A DNA stretch of 14,826 nucleotides from Candidatus Oleimmundimicrobium americanum (GCA_002366545.1 DFBH01000001.1:15952-30777), one strand, 5' to 3'; shown: positions 1-7,100, counted from the stretch's first letter. Program-made: numbers and translations. Notes: a model not told the origin generated them from the letters alone.

Positions 1-34
1 CGCCTAAGAAAACGAACCAAAAGAAGGGCGGCCG
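1..34. repeat. Partial hairpin repeat cut by the window edge
   Basis: The window opens with CGCCTAAGAA followed by AACGAACCAAAAGAAGG. The same 10-mer CGCCTAAGAA recurs at 14734-14743, where it is preceded by GTTCATTTTCTT. The complement of AAGAAAACGAAC is GTTCGTTTTCTT, so a full unit would be a hairpin of about 30 bp. From memory, similar sequences are dispersed in many bacterial genomes. Only the right half is inside the window. Confidence 0.45.
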
Positions 35-65
35 ATCATTTTTTTACGGCTCCAAAATGTACGGT

Positions 66-134
66 TGTTCAGGCGCCTGCAGAACTCGCCCCGATAAATC
101 GGGGCTCAAACAGCTTCGGCTTATTTCCTGAACA
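66..134. repeat. Nested stem-loop element
   Basis: An outer 8-bp inverted repeat, TGTTCAGG at 66-73 and CCTGAACA at 127-134, encloses a GC-rich hairpin, GCCCCGA at 88-94 and TCGGGGC at 99-105 with a TAAA loop. There is no adjacent gene and no T-run, so this looks like a dispersed structured repeat rather than a terminator. Confidence 0.5.
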
Positions 135-228
135 GCCTATTTTTACACCTAAAAATGATATGGCAATTAAATAAAAAATGCCCTCATATGCTTGCCCGCC
201 GGAGCATTGCCGGAGGAGGGTCGCCGTC

Positions 229-300
229 AAACAACCCGCTGGGATTTTAAAACCAAAATCAATAAAAAGCTTTTATTTTTGATTTTCCTGGCGGCTGTTT
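229..300. repeat. 72-bp imperfect palindrome
   Basis: Outer arms 229-244 and 286-300 pair with a few transition-type mismatches and one gap. Inner arms AAAATCAA (255-262) and TTGATTTT (279-286) surround a centre at AAGCTT (267-272). The direct repeat GATATGGCAA lies on both sides (157-166 and 307-316). The arrangement is MITE-like, but no transposase or clear target duplication is present. Confidence 0.45.
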
Positions 301-321
301 TTAAACGATATGGCAAGTGGC

Positions 322-355
322 TTATGGCAGATGGCGGATAGCGGATAGCAAATGG
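322..355. repeat. Degenerate short tandem repeat
   Basis: GCGGATA occurs twice in tandem at 334-347, flanked by decayed variants (TATGGCAGATG before, GCAAATGG after). Low-complexity DNA with no coding potential seen. Confidence 0.4.
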
Positions 356-389
356 TAATTAGAGATGTAGTGACCAGAAAACTAGGGCG

Positions 390-425
390 GTCTTTGCGAG
401 CGACCGAAGGGAGCGCGGCAATCTC
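390..425. repeat. REP-like palindromic repeat, intergenic copy
   Basis: The ends of this unit (GTCTTTGCGAG on the left, GCAATCTC on the right) match the ends of the two units inside the restriction-modification gene at 5489-5525 and 5534-5585, read on the opposite strand as GTCATTGCGA and GCAATCTC. The three copies share conserved ends and variable centres. From memory this resembles a dispersed repeat (consensus near GTCATTGCGAG...GCAATCTC) seen in many subsurface bacterial genomes. Confidence 0.6.
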
Positions 426-426
426 T

Positions 427-467
427 ACCTTTATTCACCCTCCATGGATAGGAGGGTGAATAAAGGT
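427..467. repeat. Perfect 17-bp stem hairpin
   Basis: Arms 427-443 and 451-467 are exact reverse complements around the 7-nt loop ATGGATA. No T-run follows on either strand, so it is not a typical intrinsic terminator. It directly precedes tail copy 1 at 471-515, just as the palindrome at 1757-1790 precedes tail copy 2. Confidence 0.6.
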
Positions 468-470
468 TAA

Positions 471-515
471 ATAGCCTGGAGTTAGGACTATTTCTTGTTA
501 AATATGATAGTTTGT
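471..515. repeat. Tail repeat, copy 1
   Basis: Aligns without gaps to 1786-1829. Shared blocks include ATAGC, TTAG, ACTATTTCTTGT and AAAT, and the differences in the first 30 bases are all transitions. Each copy sits directly after a strong palindrome. Confidence 0.55.
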
Positions 516-536
516 AGGGGAGGGTGAGACAAACTA
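508..536 (-). terminator. Hairpin at the end of the toxin-antitoxin operon
   Basis: TAGTTTGT (508-515) and ACAAACTA (529-536) form an 8-bp stem whose right arm includes the stop codon of the 114-residue gene. On the minus strand the stem is followed by TCATATTTAA, which is only weakly T-rich. Termination is possible but the signal is poor. Confidence 0.3.
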
Positions 537-878
537 CCCAAAGAAACAGCCATTGGGGTCTTCGTCAATCTCTTTAATGGCTGTTTCAAAAGATGAGTAT
601 TCATCATAACCATGCCACTTTAGGTCACTTCTCATCCAATAAAGTTTCCAGATATTCCGGCTCTTAATGTACTGAATCTTGGCACATTTCTCCAAATAGG
701 GTTCCTTGATGGGATCCCTATCCCCGTAAGGTTGGCGCCGATATCCAACGATATAACCATTTCTGACTTTAACTATTTTGAGAGGAAGTTTGGGATAGTC
801 TCTGTGTTTGAGGGCCTGATAGATTTTCCGCTGAATGAAGTCAGCTTTTTGCTCCTTGTTTTCCTCGTTAAATTCCAT
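534..878 (-). CDS. DUF3024-like protein, third gene of the toxin-antitoxin operon
   Basis: A 114-residue soluble protein. The C-terminal half, with W-x-LYWMRSDLKWHGY (residues 78-91) and the ending DEDPNGCFFG, resembles my recollection of the DUF3024 family, which has no known function; this is by eye, not a profile search. No signal peptide or membrane segment is seen. The ATG at 876-878 has a strong AAGGAGG site 8 bases upstream, which fixes the start. It lies 24 bp after the toxin stop, so it is probably cotranscribed with the toxin-antitoxin pair. A direct role in that system is possible but is inferred only from position. Confidence 0.7.
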   Translation of the reverse strand: MEFNEENKEQKADFIQRKIYQALKHRDYPKLPLKIVKVRNGYIVGYRRQPYGDRDPIKEPYLEKCAKIQYIKSRNIWKLYWMRSDLKWHGYDEYSSFETAIKEIDEDPNGCFFG

Positions 879-902
879 TCCTTAATCCTCCTTCTTCTGT
901 AA

Positions 903-1163
903 CTACAAATTCTTATATGCGTTACCTCTTGGCAGAATATCCACAATAAAGACGCGAGAATCTGAAAAGTTTACCGTAAAAATTATGCGGAAATCCCCAA
1001 CTCTTTTCCTGAAAGCTTCGTAACCTTTTAATTTGACCACATTTCTTTGCAGAGGGTCTTCGGTAATTTCGTCGATAGCTTCTTTTAGGCGCTCGATATG
1101 TTTTCGGTCAAGTCTTTTTAAATTTTTGAGGGCGTTTTTAGAGAGCTCTACCTTAAAGGGCAC
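903..1163 (-). CDS. RelE/ParE-superfamily toxin
   Basis: An 86-residue basic protein with the typical RelE/ParE layout: an N-terminal helical hairpin rich in Lys and Leu (residues 8-35), the turn EDPLQRNVVKLKG (36-48), and C-terminal strands with YEAFRKRVGDFRIIFTV and the end VFIVDILPRGNAYKN. The K-L-KG-YE-F-R-RVGD-R-IF pattern is the family signature. RelE members cleave mRNA at the ribosome and ParE members poison gyrase; the sequence alone does not settle which applies, though the R-VGDFRI strand and the C-terminal R-x-x-x-Y favour a RelE/YoeB-like RNase. The start is GTG at 1161-1163 with AAAGGA upstream, and it overlaps the antitoxin by 11 bp, which suggests translational coupling. Length matches the family. 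Confidence 0.88.
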   Translation of the reverse strand: MPFKVELSKNALKNLKRLDRKHIERLKEAIDEITEDPLQRNVVKLKGYEAFRKRVGDFRIIFTVNFSDSRVFIVDILPRGNAYKNL

Positions 1164-1401
1164 TCTTTATCCTTTCCCAATCCACCGGTTCGTCCTCGAG
1201 AATGTCTTTTTGCTGCTTTTTAAGCGCTTCTAACTCGTTGGGAAGCGGTTCCTCTACGGGAAGGGATTTAACCTTGGCGTTAAAGACAAGCTCTTTGATA
1301 AGTCTTTTAATTAGGCCTTGCTTGGCATAACCTCGCTTTTTGCAGAATCTGTCGAACTCCTGAAAAAGCTCGTCGTCAAGTCTTACTATTACTGATTTCA
1401 T
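1153..1401 (-). CDS. Ribbon-helix-helix antitoxin (CopG/RelB-like)
   Basis: An 82-residue antitoxin. Residues 1-45 form a ribbon-helix-helix DNA-binding domain: the strand MKSVIVRLDDEL, then two helices (FQEFDRFCKKRG and KQGLIKRLIKELVF). Residues 50-82 are an acidic, probably disordered tail ending in VDWERIKSAL, the part that normally wraps the toxin. I chose the ATG at 1399-1401 because AAGGTG sits 6 bases upstream; an ATG at 1407 and a GTG at 1410 are in frame but overlap that site. It is first in the operon, with a well-formed promoter and a palindromic operator immediately upstream, as expected for autoregulation. The toxin gene starts inside its last codons. Confidence 0.85.
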   Translation of the reverse strand: MKSVIVRLDDELFQEFDRFCKKRGYAKQGLIKRLIKELVFNAKVKSLPVEEPLPNELEALKKQQKDILEDEPVDWERIKSAL

Positions 1402-1418
1402 ATTCATCACCTTGATAT

Positions 1419-1447
1419 ATTATAGTTGCATTTGATAGTAATTACAA
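1419..1447 (-). promoter_or_regulatory. Promoter of the toxin-antitoxin operon
   Basis: On the minus strand, -35 TTGTAA (1447-1442), a 17-bp spacer and a perfect -10 TATAAT (1424-1419) lie just upstream of the antitoxin ribosome binding site. Spacing and position fit a sigma-A/70 promoter with a very short leader. Confidence 0.75.
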
Positions 1448-1450
1448 TCA
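1433..1450. promoter_or_regulatory. Palindromic operator over the -35 box
   Basis: The 18-bp sequence TGATNGTAATTACNATCA is a palindrome apart from one mismatched pair. It covers the -35 hexamer of the operon promoter. Ribbon-helix-helix antitoxins bind short palindromes at their own promoters, so this is the likely autoregulatory site. Confidence 0.6.
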
Positions 1451-1508
1451 TTTCTTTGTTGCCATCAGAACAATGAATTGGTTAACGTTTTGAGGGAGGC
1501 TAAACACT

Positions 1509-1546
1509 CTTAACATAAATGTTAAGATTAGAACAAAAATGTTAAG
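1509..1546. promoter_or_regulatory. Operator-like cluster of ATGTTAAG repeats
   Basis: CTTAACAT (1509-1516) and ATGTTAAG (1519-1526) form an inverted repeat with a 2-bp centre, and ATGTTAAG recurs at 1539-1546, one 20-bp step further on. The two-turn spacing on one face of the helix resembles cooperative repressor sites. No intact gene starts beside it on either strand; the nearest coding trace is the possible relic at 1566-1661. Confidence 0.35.
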
Positions 1547-1565
1547 GAATAATCATAAGATTTAA

Positions 1566-1661
1566 TTTTTCTCAGGAAGATTGGTTTTCAAATCTGAGGC
1601 CGAAAAAGCTCTGAAAGATGCAGAAAGACTGCTTGCATTTGCCCGAAGTAAACTACCGTAA
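1566..1661 (+). pseudogene. Possible C-terminal relic of a small helical protein
   Basis: An open frame without a start codon, ending in TAA at 1659-1661, encodes a Lys/Glu/Ala-rich helix (KSEAEKALKDAERLLAFARS). Its heptad character recalls the last helix of HEPN or other small toxin-antitoxin proteins. A stop at 1563-1565 precedes it and no ribosome binding site is visible. It is short enough to be chance. Confidence 0.2.
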
Positions 1662-1756
1662 TCTGTTTCGTGTTTTATGCATCTTGGATCAAAGGACAAA
1701 AACCCTATATTTCAAGATATAGTCCTTCCCGGCACGGTTAAGTCGCCAATTACCAG

Positions 1757-1790
1757 GCTATTACCGAATTATCGATAATTCGGTAATAGC
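1757..1790. repeat. Perfect 34-bp palindrome
   Basis: Bases 1757-1773 are the exact reverse complement of 1774-1790, centred on ATCGAT, with no loop. It is AT-rich, has no flanking T-run, and runs into tail copy 2, which begins inside its right arm at 1786. Confidence 0.7.
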
Positions 1791-1829
1791 TTAGAATTAG
1801 AACTATTTCTTGTCAAATGTAGTGGCTAG
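1786..1829. repeat. Tail repeat, copy 2
   Basis: Counterpart of 471-515, sharing ATAGC, TTAG, ACTATTTCTTGT and AAAT in the same order and spacing. The two copies, each after a different strong palindrome, bracket the toxin-antitoxin block and the non-coding stretch behind it. Confidence 0.55.
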
Positions 1830-1857
1830 CAGAGGATTCAGAGGAGTCGTAGGGCTC

Positions 1858-1868
1858 ATGTTAGCTGC
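1858..1868. repeat. Inverted repeat flanking the HEPN-like gene, left copy
   Basis: ATGTTAGCTGC at 1858-1868 is the exact reverse complement of GCAGCTAACAT at 2319-2329. The left copy lies one base after the gene's stop codon and the right copy 26 bases before its start. Similarity extends on both sides (GCTC before, and a partly shared ACT after). Confidence 0.5.
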
Positions 1869-1869
1869 G

Positions 1870-2292
1870 CTACTCATAATAAAAACCCAAATCTATTACG
1901 GGGGCGAATGTTTCAAGCCACTCAATGAAAAGTCCAAACATGGTAAAAGCTGCTCGACAAGCTGGCTCGAGTTTCTTGTTGGTTGCTCCGTAGCCGTGCT
2001 TCCATAGATTATGAACGATACGATTTCGGCGGCGATTGAACTGGATAAGTTCGTCCACGAAAGTCGTACGAACTTGCCCGCGATCTTTTAGATATTGTTC
2101 GTAAGTAGTGACAAGGTCATTAAAACTTTCTCGACCTGTTTGGCTAAGAAATGCTCGCAATAATGCCTCAACGAGTGAATGAATCAAAAGTAAACAAAGA
2201 ACATAATCGCTACGGTTATAGGCAGCACGAGCCACGGCTTCATTTTCAGCTATGATATTCGCATCTATTATAAGATTACGTTCTTGGCTCAT
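1870..2292 (-). CDS. HEPN-like protein
   Basis: A 140-residue all-helical protein. The stretch FNRRRNRIVHNLWKHG (residues 85-100) contains R89-N90-x3-H94, which fits the R-x4-6-H signature with a polar residue after Arg that marks HEPN RNases. The preceding helices (SDYVLCLLLIHSLVEALLRAFL, 28-49) fit the helical-bundle fold. HEPN proteins act as RNases in toxin-antitoxin, abortive infection and CRISPR systems; here the family assignment rests on motif and fold pattern only. The ATG at 2290-2292 has AGAAGGA about 12 bases upstream, a long spacing, so translation may be weak. No nucleotidyltransferase (MNT) antitoxin is adjacent. An 11-bp inverted repeat brackets the gene, which suggests it moved as a unit. 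Confidence 0.6.
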   Translation of the reverse strand: MSQERNLIIDANIIAENEAVARAAYNRSDYVLCLLLIHSLVEALLRAFLSQTGRESFNDLVTTYEQYLKDRGQVRTTFVDELIQFNRRRNRIVHNLWKHGYGATNKKLEPACRAAFTMFGLFIEWLETFAPVIDLGFYYE

Positions 2293-2318
2293 GATAATCA
2301 GAAGTCCTTCTAAGTTGT

Positions 2319-2329
2319 GCAGCTAACAT
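2319..2329. repeat. Inverted repeat flanking the HEPN-like gene, right copy
   Basis: GCAGCTAACAT, the reverse complement of 1858-1868, placed upstream of the gene start on the minus strand. Confidence 0.5.
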
Positions 2330-2386
2330 TCCGAGCGTATTTGAAATTTCTCGAAAGGGAATTTGGACGCAGCGTAGAGAAGCCTT

Positions 2387-3442
2387 TTACCCGCTGTTAT
2401 CTGATGCGGTGCTATATAATTTAATCTGTTCAATAGCTTGATCTATAAGATTTACAATCTCGTTTCCAAATACGTTAAAAGCATCTATTGATTTGCCTCC
2501 ATCAATATAAAAGCGAGTTCTCCCTAATTCGGATAATTTAACTGCAATTTCGACTATGCAATGAGTCAATTCAGATGGGACATCGGATGGTCGGTGAGAA
2601 GAAATTGTTAGAATCTGTGCACCAATGATACCGATTCTATTTTTCAAGTCTGCAAGAAATGGATTGACCAGTTTTGCATGTTTCCCAGCGTAAATAGATG
2701 TCCATAGGGTCTTAAACTCAACTAATCTTGCTAAGGCGGTAGATTCCCACATCCCTGGTTCTAACTGCAAATTAGTGATTAAAAACTGTGGATTCTTAAG
2801 CCAAATACCATCAGACAAGTTATCCGTCATTTTCTCCAATCTATTACTTACCCTATTATTATGTTTTACGAGTTTTTCGATTTCTTGTACGAGTTCATGT
2901 AATCCTTTCTCAACAATAAAACTTAAACCTTTGTATGCAGACAGATCCATTGTCTGTTCTGTAGTTCTTGGTTCTGTTCGCAATCCTCCAGAATAGGTAA
3001 CTTTTGCAGTATAACTTAACGGTAGGCTTTCATTTTTAAAGTAGGATATCGTAGTATCAAAAAAGGTTCGTATTTCATATCCTGGGGGAATTGAACCAAT
3101 TCCATCTTTTATGAGAGACACATTGTTTACCTCTTCCACATCACTATTCATAAGTTTAGGATTAAATTCTAGCTTTACATTTCTGGCTACACTTTTGCCC
3201 ACATTTTTTATAACCAGATATATCAAATGCTTTCCATAAGGTACATCAAAGTAAGTAACCACATATGGAGCGATTTCTTGATCTCTGGACTCTTTCATCT
3301 CTTGAAGAGTCTTTTCTGATACTTTTGTTGATTCCTGTGTAGCAGAAGCAATATGCCATGTCTTTACCACATATATGATCAAAGCGATTAGTGTTGCTAT
3401 TTGAACTATTACAAGAGCAATATCTATGGCTTCTTTATCCAT
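2387..3442 (-). CDS. Single-pass membrane protein of unknown function
   Basis: A 351-residue protein that starts with one transmembrane helix (about residues 7-27, IALVIVQIATLIALIIYVVKTW). A short coiled stretch rich in Glu, Lys and Ser follows (30-50), then a beta-rich cytoplasmic-type segment with IAPYVVTYFDVPYGKHLIYLVIKNVGKSVARNVKLEF (57-93), which looks like an immunoglobulin-like fold, and a helical C-terminal half. I chose the ATG at 3440-3442 because AGGTGG lies 6-8 bases upstream; the longer frame to 3511 has no ribosome binding site and adds a polar 23-residue extension. The family is known to me only as hypothetical. It is the last member of the run behind the restriction-modification gene, 136 bp after the microprotein, so it may be cotranscribed or separately expressed. 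Confidence 0.7.
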   Translation of the reverse strand: MDKEAIDIALVIVQIATLIALIIYVVKTWHIASATQESTKVSEKTLQEMKESRDQEIAPYVVTYFDVPYGKHLIYLVIKNVGKSVARNVKLEFNPKLMNSDVEEVNNVSLIKDGIGSIPPGYEIRTFFDTTISYFKNESLPLSYTAKVTYSGGLRTEPRTTEQTMDLSAYKGLSFIVEKGLHELVQEIEKLVKHNNRVSNRLEKMTDNLSDGIWLKNPQFLITNLQLEPGMWESTALARLVEFKTLWTSIYAGKHAKLVNPFLADLKNRIGIIGAQILTISSHRPSDVPSELTHCIVEIAVKLSELGRTRFYIDGGKSIDAFNVFGNEIVNLIDQAIEQIKLYSTASDNSG

Positions 3443-3578
3443 ATCCCACCACCTCTCGTTTTCCAATATAGCGATTTTCTTCTTAAGCACTGTTTCAGAT
3501 AGCTTATTCATATCTGAACTTAAACTCGGACACGCCCCGTTTAAATAATATTCGAAACGAAGTAGATGAATCCCTTGT

Positions 3579-3704
3579 TTACTTTTTCTCAGTCTTTGGT
3601 GATGGCTGTAATTTACTTGGTTGAGGTTTAACTGGTGGTTTTGGTGGAACGAACCCCTTTTGTTCTTTACGTGGTTGAGTGGGTTTTGGCGTTTTGTTAG
3701 ACAT
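3579..3704 (-). CDS. 41-residue Pro/Lys/Gln-rich microprotein
   Basis: A 41-codon frame starting MSNKTPKPTQPRKEQKGF, with a centre of VPPKPPVKPQP and a stop at 3579-3581. It is almost free of hydrophobic residues, strongly basic and proline-rich, so it is probably disordered. The ATG at 3702-3704 is preceded by an excellent AAAGGAGAT site at 7-8 bases spacing, which is the main evidence that it is real. It begins 17 bp after the stop of the three-helix membrane protein and points the same way. I recall similar tiny proline-rich proteins with a GY/GF-x-P-PKPP core near membrane proteins of this kind but cannot name a family. It could act as a soluble partner of the membrane protein; that is inference. 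Confidence 0.65.
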   Translation of the reverse strand: MSNKTPKPTQPRKEQKGFVPPKPPVKPQPSKLQPSPKTEKK

Positions 3705-3721
3705 TGTTTATCTCCTTTCCT

Positions 3722-4153
3722 TTATGGAAAATTATTGATGCTAAACAAAACAAGATGTATCACGCCGACAATAAAGAAAACTATGGAAAGCCAATTTAGC
3801 CAGTTAGTAATTATCGCTTGCCAATTTTTCAGTTTCTGGGCAGATTTTTTATTTTCGTAATATTGGTCGATAATCTCACGTTGCCTTCTTAGGGCAGATT
3901 GGCTCAAGAGAAAAGAAGACAATGTAGAAAGAAGTGCCAGGATAAAGCCACTCCACGCTACATAAAGCAGCTTTTCGACTTGTGGTGTAGGCGTTAACTG
4001 CTGGATAAAGGTAATTGACAGACCAATGGCACTGGCAGACAAAGTAAGAATAGCTTTATCAAAACTTTTTGAGCCCTCAACCTCAGCATTTATCAATAAT
4101 TTTCGTTCTTCCAGGTATTCTTGTCTCTCTTTTTCCTCGGCGTTATTAGGCAA
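3722..4153 (-). CDS. Three-helix membrane protein, SLATT-like in layout
   Basis: A 143-residue protein. A charged N-terminal helix (residues 5-28, EEKERQEYLEERKLLINAEVEGSK) leads into transmembrane helices at about 32-50, 63-84 and 119-139, with a basic cytosolic helix at 88-110 (RRQREIIDQYYENKKSAQKLKN). The block EERKLLINAEVEGSKSFDKAILTLSASAIGLS is characteristic of a widespread hypothetical family. The arrangement recalls SLATT-type predicted pore-forming effectors, though the match is in layout only. The start is TTG at 4151-4153; GAGGAG within the last codons of the upstream restriction-modification gene serves as ribosome binding site, and only 5 bp separate the two genes, so they are probably coupled. 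A membrane effector tied to the restriction enzyme is an attractive inference. Confidence 0.75.
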   Translation of the reverse strand: MPNNAEEKERQEYLEERKLLINAEVEGSKSFDKAILTLSASAIGLSITFIQQLTPTPQVEKLLYVAWSGFILALLSTLSSFLLSQSALRRQREIIDQYYENKKSAQKLKNWQAIITNWLNWLSIVFFIVGVIHLVLFSINNFP

Positions 4154-4158
4154 GCTTT

Positions 4159-7100
4159 CTACTCCTCCTCAACTATCTTAATTTCTTCTTCCGTCAGCCC
4201 ATACAGTTCATAAACCGATTGGTCGATTTGGTGGTCGGTGGTGGTGATTTGGCGTTGGATTATGGTTTTATCGTGGTCGGTTTTGGCTGTTGCCAGTTGT
4301 TTGTGTAGTGTCAGCATTTGCTCAACGAGTTTGACCATTTTGTCGTGGTGAGCTTTGTCGTTTGAGTTGGAGAAGTCGATGGTGCGGATGGGAATTTTGC
4401 CAAGATATTTGAATATTAGCTGATAGCCGTTTTGTATTTGGGTACAGCAATTGGAAATCAAAAACCACCCAAGTTTTGAGTTTAATATCCCCAACAGATA
4501 TTTATCTGCCTGGGGTATAATCCACACAGCATTATTGGCATAAATCCCAGTTTCATCAAGCGTAAACGCTGGCTTAACTTGAAATACCAAATACATTATC
4601 TTCGGCTTCTCAAACTCTTTGTAGTAGTCAATAGAATCTTGGATTTCATACCACTGATATGACCCCGGCTTTCGTCCTTTCCAAACATCGCCTTTCCAAT
4701 CCTTTGGTTTTGGCATTAATCTTTCTTTGAAATTACTTAGGTGTTGCTCGATGGCAGGATATTTTTTAATATCAACTCCATGGCGAGTAAAAATTAGATA
4801 CTGGTTGCTTTTAGACAATTGATATCTTTTAATGTCGCGTCCAAGTAAAAACGGTTTTATCAATTCTGCACTTTTTGGGTCTTCTGAGATGAGCTTATCT
4901 CTGGTTTCGGAATCGATAACAAAAGCTTCGTTTAAGCCAGTTTTAATACCATAATAGATTTTGCTCTGGACGTAATTACCCAATGGCGCGCCCATTTTTT
5001 GTAGCTTTGAGAGCAATGTTTGGGTTTTTTCGTCGGCTAACGACCAGCCTCCATCATCGAGTGTTGTTTGCCTTACTCTGTAACGATGTTCGCTTACATA
5101 ATCTTCAAGGTCGATAAAACTTAACGTTTTTACTTTAGCAGCGTCGAATGATTTGCTGGTTGGATCCTTGCGAATTCGAAGGATGCAGGGATAAGTTGTT
5201 GCTTTTTGAAATACGGGTAAGTCGCCAAAATCGATGATTTCTTCGATGCGTTGTTGTTTCATCCATTGCCTAAGTGGTTTTCCGTAGTTTGCACGCATCC
5301 ACTTGTTTGCGACGATATATGAAAAGATACCGTTATTTTTTAGCAAAGATACGCCACGCTCGATAAAGTAAGCATAGAGATCTGCAGCTCCATGATAGAC
5401 TTGATAATGCTGTTTGAAATAGTCTTTTAAGTTGCCAAGGGTTTCTTGTCGTACGTATGGCGGATTACCGATTACTACGTCAAAACCTGAGATTGCTTCA
5501 ATCGCCGCGCTTCTTCGCAATGACGAGGGTGTTGAGATTGTTTCGCCGTGTCTGCCGGTAGACACGGCTCCGTCTTGCGATGACGTCTTGGTCGAAAGAG
5601 ATGGAGAAAATACTTGCGGGAATTCGGCTTGCCAATCGAAGGCGTTTATTCGGTAGCATTCTTCTTCATCAAATAAACTCATCTGCTGGTTTTCGTAGTA
5701 ATCCGGGCCGATGAGGGAGTTTCCGCACTTTATGTTGTTGCCTAAATCGGGCAGAGCTCGCTCGTGAAACAAGCTGAGTTGTGTCTCGTCTTCGAGTACC
5801 TTAAGTAATAACGATAGCTTTGTTACTTCCACGGCTTGAGGGTCGATGTCCACACCATAAATATTGTTCAGCAAAATTCGTTTCTTCTCGGCGGTGGTAA
5901 GTCTCCAATTCCCACCGGAAGCCTGATATAGTTTGCTTTTCTTTGCGTGTTTTCCTGCACCATCGGCCACGTACCAATCGCGGTGCCAATCGAGCAGGTA
6001 TTGATAAGCGCCGATGAGGAACGAGCCGGAGCCGCAGGCGGGATCGAGAATTTTTATTTTAGCAACTCGGCCGGGAGTTTTGCCTTCGAGCAGTTTACCA
6101 ACGGTATTTTTTACGATGTAATCCACGATGTAGGTGGGGGTGTAGTAAACCCCACCTGCTTTTTTAACCTCTGGTTTATCCTCAACAATGGCTCTGTGGC
6201 CGGGGGTCAATCGAATTACTTTTCCGAGAAACTGCTCGTAAATGTGACCGAGAATTTCGGCAGGTAAAACAGAGAACTCATAAGGGCTATCGGGATAATA
6301 AAGGTTTTTAACTATATCCTTTAGTGGTTTATCATCGATAGCCAAATTGAGTGTCAGATTATCGGGTTGTTCCAAATTATCCTTTTCGTTTTGAAAATGA
6401 AATAACCCGGAATTATATCGTTCGTCGGCGCGTTGAAATTGCTGACAGAGGCGTTGGTAAGCCCGCTCGCCATTTTGTAAACTCATGAGCTTGCCATAGT
6501 CCTCAACGCCTCTGTCTTCGCAAATACGAAGGAAGATGATGCGGTCGATGGTTTTTTGAACGGCAAAATTTAGCTTGCGGGTGCTAAGCCCCGGATTGCG
6601 CAGGGCGATATTTCGAGCAAGCAGGTTACGCCAGTTTTCAATCTCCTTAAGGAAGGCGGAATCGACTTCGGCGGTGCCGCGTTTGCGTTTGGTCGACTCG
6701 GCGTATTTGTCAAACGAACCCCTCAAAATCTCTTCACGAGCGAAGATTGAGGCGATTTTTTCCCATTGTTCCGGGTACTCGGAGTAAGTGAGATAAATTA
6801 TGCGTGCCTTAGAAGCTTTATCGGTTTTGACCGGTTTTGTCCGGCAGTCGTAGACGGCTAACTCCTCGAAATCGACGAGGATGGAAAGTGGTAATTTTGC
6901 CGACCATGCATAACGTCGCAGTTGAAAAGCGGGGCTAATATCATCTTTTAAATTGACCGAGGGTTTTTTGGCTTCCACGAAGAACTTGCGAGTTCCACCG
7001 ATGCGAAAGCAGTAATCCGGGGCCTTGGTGGCGCCGCCAATTTTGATGGCGTCCTCGTGAATGACATCTTTGTATGCCTCGGCGTAACCATTTTCGTTAT

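Noticed and set aside
427..467. Strong hairpin as an intrinsic terminator
   Set aside because: No T-run follows on either strand, and it is over 60 bp from the nearest gene end.
1..533. CRISPR array
   Set aside because: The repeats are of different families, palindromic and irregularly spaced, with no regular repeat-spacer pattern or cas gene.
1810..2007. Plus-strand open frame opposite the HEPN-like gene
   Set aside because: It lacks a good ribosome site and overlaps the antisense gene, whose codon pattern and motif are better.
1858..2329. True integron attC sites
   Set aside because: The core triplets fit, but the RYYYAAC/GTTRRRY consensus is not met, no paired second half completes a site on either side, and no integrase is in the window.
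3443..3511. Longer N-terminus of the single-pass membrane protein
   Set aside because: The upstream ATG lacks a ribosome site, while the internal ATG at 3442 has one and places the membrane helix at the N-terminus.
5432..6267. Plus-strand open frames inside the restriction-modification gene
   Set aside because: Antisense to a fully conserved enzyme, with low-complexity translations and no family likeness.
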